Part shown: one piece after another, positions 31,326 to 41,011 of the stretch
Layout of the letters: each line of letters opens with the position of its first letter
Position numbering within the stretch: the stretch's first letter is position 1
Source of the DNA: Rutpela maculata
Taxonomy: Eukaryota > Arthropoda > Insecta > Coleoptera > Cerambycidae
Reading direction: 5' to 3'
Assembly (NCBI GenBank): GCA_936432065.2
Contig: OW386289.2
Coordinates: 35,731,903 to 35,795,902 of the forward strand
Length of the DNA: 64,000 nucleotides
Notes under the pieces: model-generated
The model's input: only the letters and a program-made list of their open reading frames with translations
Told to the model about the DNA's origin: nothing
The model's database searches: none
Position numbers and translations under genes: made by a program

Positions 31326-32792
31326 TTTATGAAATCAGAAATCTTTATTCATCACAAAATTGATACAATGTACAGCATCAATTATCGGACTAGTCAAACA
31401 AAAGCTTAAAACTAAAAGACAAATCACTAACAGAATATACATTAAATTTAAAATTGAAATTCAAGACATACAAGATAAAAGATATGGTAAAATACATAAG
31501 ATGTGATTTAATAAAATACATAAAAGCGTGAATAAATAAATTACATAAAAAAAAATATATATATATTATTTTTCTTTAGAAAAATTTTTTTTAAGGAATT
31601 CATCCACAGAATAGAATGACTCATTTACTAGAAAAGCATGTAATTCTTTTTTAAATAAATTTACATTATCAAAGTCTAAGATACTTTTTATCCTGTTGTA
31701 ACATATAACTCCTATATAAGTTGGATTACATTGGCTTATTGAGAGTCTAGAATATGGCTGATGTATATTTTCCATGTTTCGTGTACAATATGAGTGCGTG
31801 TCACTATTCTTTAAGAAGGATGTTTCGTTCTCCTTCACACACATTATCAACTGATAAAGGTAGAGACTTGGTAATGTGAGAATATTATTTGATTTAAATA
31901 TTGGCTTACAATGAGAAAGTGGGTGAGCATTATTCATACATCTCAAGATTTTCTTTTGTACTATGAATATCTTATTGAGGTAAGGGGAAGAGCCCCAGAA
32001 TATCAGTCCATATTGTAACACAGACTGTACAAGACCGTAATAAAGCAGTTTTAATGTGTCAATTGTGACCGTGTCTCTCAGCATTCTTATTATATAACAT
32101 ATACTACTTAATTTTGAACAGATTGTATTTATATGATCTTCCCAAGTGAGTTTTTGGTCTATTGTTATTCCCAAAAATTTGATACTTTCAGTGGATTCTA
32201 TTGTTTTTCCATCTATCATAATAAGAGGATCAAAATTTGGTTTTATATTTTTCGGTAAAAATCTCATATAGAGCGTTTTTTTAGCATTTAGATGGAGGCC
32301 ATTCTGAATACACCAGTTACTGAATTCATTTGAAGCTATATTACTGTTTTGAATCAGATCACTTATATTCTTATTGGACATAATAATATTTGTATCGTCT
32401 GCATAGAGGATAATTTTGTTAGATGTAATACAAGTAGTTGGCAAGTCGTTCATAAATATATTAAGTATATCGAAATTATTTGGATTTCTAACAATTTGCT
32501 TACGGCCAGACAGATAAGATTGAAACCATTTTAGGTAATATCTCTGAAATCATAGTCTTCCAATTTCTGCAGCAATATTCCATGTTGAAGACAAATCACA
32601 AAATATGGTAGCAGCAACCTCTTCTCTCTTTAATTCAGTGTAAACCTTATTTAAGAAACAAAACATTGCATTTATTACCTGGTAATCCAATGCAATAAAT
32701 AATATAGATGGATTTTCTACACCTCTATCTTTATAAAGTGATACTGCTAGCTTAAAGAGGGGAAAACTCCTATTTGAAAGAAATTATTTATA
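31326..32792 (-). pseudogene. CR1/Jockey-like non-LTR element, 5'-truncated (RT and C-terminus)
   Basis: The main minus-strand reading (32453-31566, 295 aa) starts MNDLP and has ILYADDTNIIMS (catalytic YADD), IKFLGITIDQKLTWEDHI and LLYYGLVQSVLQYGLIFWG. It ends with the FKKELHAFLVNESFYSVDEF block typical of CR1/Jockey-like C-termini. Upstream (32790-32540) a DLSS-like block and LKWFQSYLSGRKQIV are readable, but the GVPQGSxLGP block between them is missing. Endonuclease and ORF1 are absent. A 3' tail runs to about 31326. At its 5' side a 5S-headed SINE is inserted. Confidence 0.85.
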
Positions 32793-32802
32793 AGAAACTA
32801 AT

Positions 32803-33188
32803 GAGGGGCGAGCGTAGAGGCGACTTCAATGTGAATATCAGTCGATATTCCGTTGAAGCAATGTCGAGCGCGGTTAGTACTTGGATGGGCTCCCATCTTG
32901 GGAAATACAGCGTTCTCGTCCCACCTTCTAGAGGCTTGTATATCAGTGTATACTCGGAAGTTACGTAATTTCAGACGAGGATTATGTAGTGGATATACCA
33001 TCCTTCGGAGGGGGATGTAAAGCAGGCGGTCCCTTGTCTATTAAATGTTAGGCAAGTAAAAGATCCCTACTCTTCTTAAGGGAAGAGGTTCGGCAAAATT
33101 TCCAGGTTGGGGCTAGCTTGTCTCCTGGCGTCGGTGATAGGCCCTGGTAGCGGAAATAGGCCGACATTAAACAGTTAAAAAAAAAAAA
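32803..33188 (+). mobile_element. SINE with 5S rRNA-derived head (SINE3-like), full length
   Basis: The 10-bp duplication AGAAACTAAT (32793-32802 and 33189-33198) flanks the element, which ends in a 13-A-or-so tail. Near the 5' end, about 32855-32945, GTTGAAGCAATGTCGAGCGC, then GGTTAGTACTTGGATGGG and TTGGGAAATACAGCG, is recognisably the 3' half of animal 5S rRNA (the internal pol III promoter region). The rest (GAGGGGGATGTAAAGC, then GCCCTGGTAGCGGAAATAGG) is a body of unknown origin, perhaps matching a partner LINE. Both short ORFs over it are chance. The 5S-like part lacks a good 5' half, so it is not a functional 5S gene. Confidence 0.85.
32850..32945 (+). promoter_or_regulatory. 5S-like internal pol III promoter of the SINE
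   Basis: The A-box/IE/C-box region of 5S genes lies in the AGCAACGTCGGGCGCGGTTAG to TTGGATGGGTGAC stretch. Here AGCAATGTCGAGCGCGGTTA and TACTTGGATGGG are preserved with few changes, which is where TFIIIA would bind. The activity is inferred. Confidence 0.5.
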
Positions 33189-33198
33189 AGAAACTAAT

Positions 33199-33478
33199 AC
33201 CCCCATAGCAGTGTCGGGTAGATATTAAAATATTTTTACAAATATTCTGGCAATACCAGAGGCATTTTTGTCGTGACTTCAAATTCACCAATAATATAGA
33301 TAGGAACCAATCGCCAATTGTTTATATAGCATATTTCTGCGTTGATGGATCATTGAAGATGGATTATTTTAATAACAGAAACATTGAAGGTCCTGGCAAA
33401 ATAATATTTTGGTGCCTATTGCCAACAATATATCCTTTTACTTCTTTGTCTGTTTAGGCATCTCTTTAGGGGCCATCC
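33199..33478. other. unassigned spacer
   Basis: This is the region right of the SINE's duplicated target. It contains no ORF or repeat I recognise. The TTA duplicate of the next element ends it. Confidence 0.3.
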
Positions 33479-33860
33479 ATAACTGACGTCACGCCAGTTT
33501 TTGAGATTTTAGCCCCCACTCCCCACCACACTGTCACGCTGAATTACGTCACGCTTATAGAGCCCCCCCTTATATTTTTTTCATTCACGATATTTTTCGC
33601 TTCATGTGGCGGGGAGGGGGGTGTTAGTACAAATCCAAAAAAAAAATTTTTACCGCTTCATGGGGAGGGTGCTAGTAGAAGTGCAAAAAAATTTTTACCG
33701 CCTCATGGAGGGGGGGGGGGGGTGCTTTAGTGGAAATCAAAAAAAAAATTATTTTTAGAATATTTTTCTTTTCATGATTCATTCACCATTCGTTACGTCA
33801 CACTGAGTCAGACCTCCCCCCCTCCGCCCCTGGAGCGTGATGTCATTTATGGATGGCCCC
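33479..33860. mobile_element. PIF/Harbinger-like MITE, 382 bp
   Basis: The ends GGGGCCATCCATAACTGACG (then TCACGC) and the complement GCGTGATGTCATTTATGGAT (then GGCCCC) form inverted repeats of about 26 bp with two mismatches. TTA flanks both sides (33476-33478 and 33861-33863), the 3-bp target of PIF/Harbinger. GGGGCCATCCATAA-type ends are common in insect genomes. The middle has long C and G runs and two near-copies of a CCGCTTCATGGGG/CCGCCTCATGGAG block. Confidence 0.7.
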
Positions 33861-33863
33861 TTA

Positions 33864-34858
33864 TTAACAATGCTCAACAATACTGCTTCTTCGGAGGCCA
33901 TTTTATCAGTAACAAACTGGTTTATTGAAAATGGAAACAAAAAGATAAATTTTTGGAGCGAAGTGAGGGCACCAACTGCACTAATAGACACTTAACACAT
34001 TAACTGCTGACTTTTTTTAACTATGCCGACCCCGTGTGCTATTTTGTTTTTTTATTAGGTTTCCACTTATTAACCCTTTTTATATAAAAATTGACTACTC
34101 AAGTGACATATGTGTTGGTTAATTTTGAATGGTCATGGGCATATAGCCACTATTTTCTTGGTATATGCTGACTGACCCGGATCCATGACATGGAATTTTT
34201 TATGTTTTTCTTTCAAAGGCGATAGAAATGAAAATCACATATAGTGTCACGGATCCGTGTCATCAGCACTGAATGTATTAATGATACAGTCTCATTTGAT
34301 GTATTTAGGAAATGTTATAAAACATGAAACAATAATTGCAATAAAATCATCGTAACATATTTCTAAACTACCTACTAATCGGCAATCATATGTTGATTTT
34401 CCTCATATTATGCCAGATTTACAGTATCTGTAAATCCATAAATATATTGCTGGTTACAGTCTCGGAGCAATGTTATAATTTGAACAGGTAAGCTTAACTC
34501 GTTTTAAAATATCTTATAGTTGGATTTTGGGGCCGTTCAAGAAATATGTCGTCAAAAATGGGCCATGTAACATTCATAAAATATTCTGTCGATTAATTTG
34601 CCATGAGAGAATGTACTTAAAATTTTAAATATAGTTATTTTCCGATCAATTATTTTTGTCAGAATGCTCATTTTTTATAGGACACCTCCCCCCCCCCCCA
34701 AAAAAAAAACGAATGTATTTTTTGAATGGTCTCTTGGAATTTATAATTCTCATGCTATTAATTCAATTGATTAATAATAAGCTGATACAGCATATTTATC
34801 AGAAAGTGTGAGTAACGTCAGAATCTAATTTTATTTGCATATGGCACCACTAGTCCAA
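33864..34858. other. unassigned AT-rich sequence with a C/A run
   Basis: No supported gene. A CCCCCCCCCC then AAAAAAAAA run lies at about 34688-34709. The only long ORF nearby (33779-33991, minus) overlaps the MITE end and has no domain. Confidence 0.3.
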
Positions 34859-35004
34859 GAGTCCGTAACACTCAGTCTCCGTCATAATCCAGAAGCACAT
34901 TTGACACAAAATGAGCTGGGTGGGCAGAAAACACGCATGCGAGTTACAGAAGCGATTCACGCATGAAAACTAAGTTTTCCCGAATGAAAAGGCATTACTA
35001 TGAC

Positions 35005-36097
35005 CAGAGACGAACCCAGCTATTTTTTTTGGGGGGGGGAAAGCTACAACTAATTTGCCAACTGCCCATTTTTTTTACAACTTATATTTCCTTATGTTTT
35101 TTTTTATTTCAGACTTAATCTATAAGTAGCCTAGCGATACAAATATTATGCAAAAGAAGTTTAACTAAACTACATGATGTAGTCGCTAGACCTAAGTTGA
35201 CCCCGCGCTCTCCTTCGTCTAGAAGCTACTGGATGAGGTGGTAACCGTTATAGTTTAATGACCGTGGAAAAAAACAAGATACAATACGATTACGCGATAC
35301 GCGCAAGTCGGGGCGCAAGCTCGTGAACGTCCGCGCTAGTACGGCTACCGGCCACTTCCCACTTCACATTGTGATACGCAATAGGTAGCATTAAGGGCAG
35401 GGAGCCAGCCTTGTCGGCGTGCTTTGAACTCATTCGTAAAAGTGAACTGGTCCGCTGGAATTCCAATTATCTTCAAAGCGTACAAACAATGTCGGGTCCC
35501 AGCAGCTGGATCGTCTGTCTAATAGTCCCAGATTCTGATTCAGTGTCGTCTAAGAATTTAATATTTTAACAATTTCTGACCGACAACAATTTGTTATTAT
35601 TATTATCTCTCGTTGAGAGGTTGGTAACTGATATTAGTGATACTCAGTATAAACCAACAACAAACGACTTTATAGCTAGGACAAAGCATTGTATTGATAA
35701 AGGCAAAAAGGAGTAATATTCTAATATTTCTAATGTAAGACAGTCTTTGCGAATTGTATGCTCTGGCCGTGCCGTCTACTGGGTCGAACGTCGAATTTCC
35801 GCGAGTTGACGAGTTTATTTTGTTGGCCCGTCCCGTAGGCCCGTCGGCGTTGTGCGTTGTCCGTCGACTATTCTGTGGCTCTCACATCAGTCACATCTAG
35901 TCATAAATAATATCAATTAAAATTATTTATAAAAAAATGGTCATAGTGACAGTGTCATTTAATTTTTATCAACTCATTATTCGTTTTTTTGCAATTATAC
36001 CCAATAAAGATTTTTTACATTTTTGGTGATTTTCCCAACTCAATCAACATTGGGGGGGGAGCGTACCCCCCCATAACCCCCCGTGGGTTCGTCCCTG
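35005..36097. mobile_element. hAT-like non-autonomous element with perfect 8-bp duplication
   Basis: ACTATGAC flanks both ends (34997-35004 and 36098-36105). The ends CAGAGACGAACCCA and the complement TGGGTTCGTCCCTG match over 14 bp with one change. CAG ends and an 8-bp duplication fit hAT. The interior is non-coding, with G-runs next to each end, and contains a lone end (35160-35275) of the MITE family seen at 24691-25195. Confidence 0.85.
35160..35275. repeat. solo end of the 24691-25195 MITE family
   Basis: TACATGATGTAGTCGCTAGA, CTCTCCTTCGTCTAGAAGCT, ACTGGATGAGG and TATAGTTTAATGACCGTGG match the right end of the MITE at 24691-25195. No opposite end is found within this hAT-like element. 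Confidence 0.65.
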
Positions 36098-36510
36098 ACT
36101 ATGACACGAAAAAGGGGGCTCAAAGTCGCGCCAAAGTAATATATTTTTTAAATTCCCTGGCATCTCACCTTACGCGGATGTCAAATAGAAGTCGAAAACT
36201 TTCATTTAGCGTAAACTTCGATCTTCGCGAGGTCACTTCAAACAAGGCGGGTGTGGGATAGTGGCAGGAGGGGGCGCCAACCTAACATGTTTTTGGTGGT
36301 ATAAATCGAGCCCTTTCGAGTGGCATAAATTTAATCTTTCTGGAACATGACGATCATGACCGTTTTTTGGTGGACCGGAAGTACCCCTGGCTGAAAGGCT
36401 GAAATTTTCCGCCCACCCAGCTGATTTCGGATTCATCCAGGGTTGAATTTAAACATAACACGTCAAATATGCTTCTGGATTATAACTGAGACTTTGAGTG
36501 TTACGGGCTC

Positions 36511-36747
36511 CTACTACACTGAGGCACAACAAGATTTATCGCTTGATCTCGTCAAGACTAAACCTATGAACACACAATCAAATATAAAAACGCGGTATGC
36601 TGCTAACACACTAGGAATAAATGATAACAAGACACAACATCTTACATTTAGATTACGACCTGCAAACTCCAGCAAAGAGACAAAAAACGAATTGGTAAAA
36701 TTTAGATAGATTCTATGGAGAAAAAAAAATGTATAACCTAGTCCACT
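36511..36747 (+). pseudogene. non-LTR RT fragment, first half (continues after the foldback at 37723)
   Basis: The + strand reading around 36530-36720 has the wording of the RT thumb region (NTLGINDNKTQHLTFRLR, later ELVKF where VKFLG is expected). It breaks just before the foldback. The C-terminal part of a matching RT follows the foldback on the same strand, so both are probably one copy. Confidence 0.45.
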
Positions 36748-37722
36748 CAAATTAGAAAAAAGCAGAAAAATTCTGAACAGCAGTTTCTCTGCATAAGAAG
36801 TAATTATTCAACTTTTAGAACAAAGTTTTGCTTATGCGCAGAAAAAAAAGACATTATTTTTGATATATATACATATATATACGTTTTTAAAGCTAAACTA
36901 ACATAGGTAAATGCATTTAGAATACGATTTCCTATAAAAAAAAAGGTGCTATTCATTTTTCTGATTATCCCATTGGCTTTTCTGGAAAAGCAACTTGAAA
37001 TATATATATATGTTTTTTTTCGTGTTTTTTTTTATTTTCAATGCAAATATCTCGAAAAGTACGCATTTTTATGGCTAAACCAACATAGGTAAACGTGTTC
37101 AGAATGAGATTTCCTACAAAAAAGTTCCTATACATTTTTCCGTTAAAATATAAATACACATCCACACATAATGATTGCCACAAAAAATGCCTTAATGACG
37201 TATACATACCTATAGTAAAAATTCTATATGACAAATATATATATTTTTCAAAAAGCATTTCCGGAAAGACCAATGGGATAATCAGAAAAATGTATAGGAC
37301 ATTTTTGTAGGAAATCTCATTCTGAACACGTTTGTCCATGTTCGTTTAGCGATAAAAATGCCTACTTTTTGAGATATTTGCATTCAAAATAAAAAAAAAC
37401 ACGAAAAAACATATATACATTTCTCAAGTCGCTTTTCCGGAGCCAAAGGGATAATCAAAAAAATGTATAGCACTTTTTGTAGGAAATCGTATTCTGAATG
37501 CGTTTACCTATGTTCGTTTAGTCTTAAAAACGCGTACTTTTCTAGATATATACGTCCAAATGAAAAAAAAACACGAAAAAACATACATATACATATCTCA
37601 AAAATGCTGCGCATTTTTTCTGCGCATAACCAAAACCTTGTTCTAAAAGTTGAATATTTACTTCCTATGCAGAGAAACCGCTGTTCAGAATTTTTCTCTA
37701 AAACGGCGTTTTTTTCCTAATT
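36748..37722. mobile_element. foldback element, about 975 bp
   Basis: The two halves are inverted copies. CAAATTAGAAAAAA and AGCAGAAAAATTCTGAACAG at the left match CTGTTCAGAATTTTTCTCT and TTTTTTCCTAATTTG at the right. Each arm contains a direct duplication of about 200 bp (AACATAGGTAAA, then CGATTTCCTA or GAGATTTCCTA, then ATATCTCGAAAAGTACGC). The centre is near 37195. The ORFs in the arms are mirror images and are not genes. Confidence 0.75.
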
Positions 37723-38370
37723 TGAATTCGAGAAACATTTATTTAGTCAGGAACCTAGTGAATTCAGTCAGCCAAGAAGTTCTAATAGCAGTATACTTTG
37801 GTCACATATACTCAAATAAAAGTTATGTGATCCTTAATTGGGGACACTCTGCCCACGCATCTAAAATATTTGGATTACAAAGGCGATACATCAGAATTAT
37901 AGATAAATTGAAATACCGAGATTGCTGTCGTCAAACTTTCAAAAAACTTAATATAATTACTACTTACGCTACCATTTTTATACTAGAATGCCTCATATAT
38001 ATGAAGAAAAATGAATGTTTACAATTATGAAACAAGAAATAACAATAATGTACTGAACTTTTACAGGCTGTCAAGAACCCGAGACAGTACCGGTCATCAC
38101 TGCATAAAATTTTTCAATGTCTTGCCAGAGGCAATAAAACAATTGAACATAAGCCAGAAAAGTGTTTTACACCTTTGAGGAATATCTCTAAAATAACTTT
38201 GAGGATCTCATTTTATAGTCTGTAGTTTTATCTAGCTTTGTTTTTTGTCTAGTTTTATCTTTTTATTCAAGTTTTAACTTTGTATTGTATTAATTAATTT
38301 TTGTAAAGCTAAGTAATGACTTATGCACCCAGTGTCTTAACATCAATAAACTATTATTATTACTATTACT
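37723..38370 (+). pseudogene. non-LTR RT C-terminal fragment with TTATTA tail
   Basis: The reading at 37716-38030 contains VLIAVYFGHIYSNKSYVILN then WGHSAHASKIFGLQRRYIRI and IDKLKYRDCCRQTFKKLNI. This is the C-terminal part of CR1/Jockey-like RTs, close in wording to the minus-strand copy at 58783-59874. It ends with CAATAAACTATTATTATTAC and a short repeat tail near 38370. Confidence 0.65.
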
Positions 38371-38399
38371 ATTTTATTAGTTAAAAGCCAATCACCCTT

Positions 38400-39167
38400 C
38401 TCTGTGGCTCCAACCTTCATAGAGGGGAGCTGGTAGTACCGACAGCAACTGCCCACGCCCGTGGGGTAAGTGATGACTGGGTTCGAGAATCGTGTGCCTT
38501 GAGCAGACGTAATGAACCGAGGATGTCGGCCTTCTGCATTCTACCGGCTAAGACCTCTGCCGAATTTCGGCATGCCAGAACAATCTTATGTTCCGAAAGC
38601 AGTGTGTGTCTCGTTCCACCAAGGGTTCCTATAATCAGTACCACTATCTTAACAGTATGATCTGGATAGAGTCTGCGGAGTTCGAAGAGCAAATCTCGAT
38701 ATTTTGTCCGTTTTTCCTCCTCCTTCAAGACAATGTTGATCTCCGCGGGAGCCGAGAACTCCACGACAAACATTGTCTTGAGTTGGTGATCGAAGAGGAC
38801 TACTACGTCAGGCTTGTTGGGTTGTATTTGGGAAACGAGTAGTTCCAATAAATTAGACACTTCTCATTTCCCACAACGGACTCAATATCCCCCGGTGCGT
38901 AAGGCAGCACTAGTGTCTCGTCTATCCCATACGAGTGCCTTAGGTGATAATAAAGCACTCGTAATGCACCGCCGTGCCTTTGGATATAGGCCGAGACTGC
39001 ATATGTCGGACAAGCCGACAACAAGTGCATGAAAGTCTCTGGCCCCTGCGGCAGGCCCTGCAGCTGACATCAGGGACCTCTATACCCATGACATGACTTC
39101 GATAGAGAGTATTGAATACACCATCCTGGCAAGCCATTATGAATCCCTCGGTCTCAGACTTCAGCCT
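38400..39167 (-). pseudogene. R2-like (RLE) non-LTR element: zinc knuckle and endonuclease end
   Basis: The minus-strand frames show a CCHC knuckle (CRACRRGQ, then HLLSACP and YIQRHGG; about 39090-38960). The restriction-like endonuclease follows, with NKPDVVVLFDHQLKTMFVVE then FSAPAEINI and EEEKRTKYRDL (38860-38560), which gives the PD...E core. VLIIGTLGG closes the domain. RLE-type elements carry this domain after the RT. The RT of this same copy is at 55052-57455, displaced by the R1-like insertion at 39168. Frames are shifted between knuckle and endonuclease. Confidence 0.8.
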
Positions 39168-39500
39168 TTTTTTTTTTTCTGAGAGGGGAAACTCATCATG
39201 AGTACCTGCGCTTAGTGTCTATCGCGACAGGTAGTGCGGGACTTGAACCCGCTAAAACCCCTCCCCTTTTTCTCAATCATAGATATTCCTCCCGGTACCG
39301 CCATCTCTGGCATTCGTCGGTTGGAATAAAGTTTGTCTTTGGTGTTCGGTTTAATATTTTCCGTGATCTGGGTAAATTCATTTACCCATGACGTTCACGA
39401 TCATCCTTTTCCTTCGCTTCCATTACTTCTCGGATCCATTGGTGAGTTAATTTCCAGTTATCTTCCTTATCTGTCATCTGTTGTGTCATGTTATCCAGTG

Positions 39501-40440
39501 TTAGCTGAAGCCCCAATTTAATTTGTACATGCAATCTCTCACTTCCCATCTGGGACAGTGAAAGAGAGTGTGCTCCGCCATATCAGGCTCCCGGCAGTAA
39601 TTACAAGTGTCCTCGTTTCTTTTCCCGATTCTCTTGATATAATTTCCGAAAGTCTCATGGTTCGTCAACGTCTGAGTTAGGAAATATTCAATGGTTCTGT
39701 GCTTACATCGCACCCATCTGTCGATATTAGGAATCAACTGTTTCGTCCACTGTGCCACTTCAGTGGTTCGCTCCCATTCCCTTTCCCATTTGGTTATGGT
39801 GGTATTCCGCGCCTCTTTTTCTGCAGCTATGTCCCGCTCTTTTCTCTTGTGAAAAATATATTCACGTTCTGCTACAAGCAAATGTATGGGGGGCGTCCCA
39901 GATATTACATACTGTGTTGTATGCGCTAATAACCCTTAGCAGAGCTTTTCTGTGGGTGCTTACCAGCAATCTAGCGGACGTCTTTACCCGAAGTCCCCCT
40001 CCCCAGATAGGGGCCGCATACAGCATCACCGAGTGAACCACGCTGGACAGAAGTGCTCTCCTCCTGCTAGAAGGGCCGCCGATATTTGGCATGATCCTAT
40101 TCAGTGCCGCAACCTGATCGTTTGCTTTCTTGCAAGCATATTTAATATGTTTACCGAACGTTCCCTGCCAGTCTAGGACCACCCCAAGGTACTTGAGACT
40201 CCTCGATGTGTTGTCCTCTCATCTCCAAGTTTATTCGTAGAGCGACGTTTTTAGGACGTCCCTTTAGGAAGATCGCCTCAGTTTTTTCCGGTGTTAGATC
40301 CAGATTTTGGTGCCTCAGCCATACATCTATTCACCTTGGCCCCACATTGCATCTGAATTCTAGGGTGGACAGGTCGCTGGCTGTTACCAGCACTGCTAGG
40401 TCGTCTGCGAACGCCACCGTCGTGGTGTTCTGGGGTAGGT
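39501..40440 (-). pseudogene. R1-A: RT catalytic block to C-terminal CCHC domain
   Basis: Minus-strand pieces are, in order, AFADDLAVLVTASDLSTLEF (40425-40365, catalytic FADD), the ALNRIMPNIGGPSSRRRALL block with VMLYAAPIWG (40182-39862) and the tail reading 39881-39501. The tail has RWVRCKHRTIEYFLTQTLT, then HETFGNYIKRIG and the knuckle CNYCREPDMAEHTLFHC. At least three frame changes separate the pieces. The last 330 bp to 39168 is 3' UTR. Confidence 0.8.
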
Positions 40441-40663
40441 TTTTTAATTTGTTATACAAATAATTTTATCATTATTATTTACAATTTATATTACACTTTT
40501 CCTTATGTAAAGTATAAAAGTTTTTATGAAATTTGTCTTACGTGTTAGACTATATATATATATATTTTAATTGATTTTACTCACTATATTTAAGAAACAC
40601 TTCTTTGACGTTGTAAAATATTTATATGATTACAATAAATAAATTCTATTCTATAGGTCTATT
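40441..40663 (+). mobile_element. short CR1/Jockey-like 3' tail in R1-A RT
   Basis: The R1-A reading is interrupted between the LWNIFYD-type block and the FADD block by about 220 bp. It ends ATTACAATAAATAAATTCTA and TTCTAT on the + strand, with a short FFDVVKYLYDYNK-like C-terminal reading. TAGGT appears at both edges as a possible 4-5 bp duplication. It is a heavily 5'-truncated non-LTR end. Confidence 0.55.
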
Positions 40664-41011
40664 CTAAGTACTCCATCATATAGGATGTTCCACAAAGTTG
40701 GCCCCAGTACAGAACCTTATGGAAACCCTGCTGTTAGTGTCTTTTGTAGTTTGTCCATGTGTATCTTCCTGTCTTGAAAATAACTGCTTATTACATTTAT
40801 TAGGTAGCCAGAAATTTGCCTCATCTCTAGCTCCTCTATAATCATGCTCCAGGTCGCGGTATTAAACGCATTTCTAATATCTAGTGTTACCATTAGGCAA
40901 TATTTTTCTACTGAGAGTCTTTTTGTCTGCAGCACTTTCTCCACTGCGAGAATGGTTGACCTATCCTTGCGGAAGCCAAATTGATTCTCCGACGGACCCA
41001 ACCCGCCATCA
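40664..41011 (-). pseudogene. R1-A: RT fingers/palm fragment
   Basis: The minus-strand reading 41001-40717 is GPSENQFGFRKDRSTILAVE, later MVTLDIRNAFNTATWSMIIE (the first RT catalytic Asp block), followed by a stop at the GFPxGSVLGPTLWNI block (P then TAA). It lies between the tails at 40441-40663 and 41012-42645. Confidence 0.8.

Larger units (their letters stand above)
34859..36510. mobile_element. TIR element split by a hAT-like insertion
   Basis: The left end GAGTCCGTAACACTCA, then AATCCAGAAGCACATTTGAC and AGCTGGGTGGGC, is inverted at 36416-36510 (TGAGTGTTACGGGCTC, TATGCTTCTGGATTAT, GCCCACCCAGCT). Removing the 1093-bp insertion and one copy of its target leaves an element of about 550 bp with inverted repeats of about 70-100 bp. 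No transposase is visible. Confidence 0.7.

Noticed and set aside
32855..32945. Functional 5S rRNA gene
   Set aside because: Only the 3' half is recognisable, changes are many, there is no clean 5S 5' half, and the unit has a poly(A) tail and target duplication.
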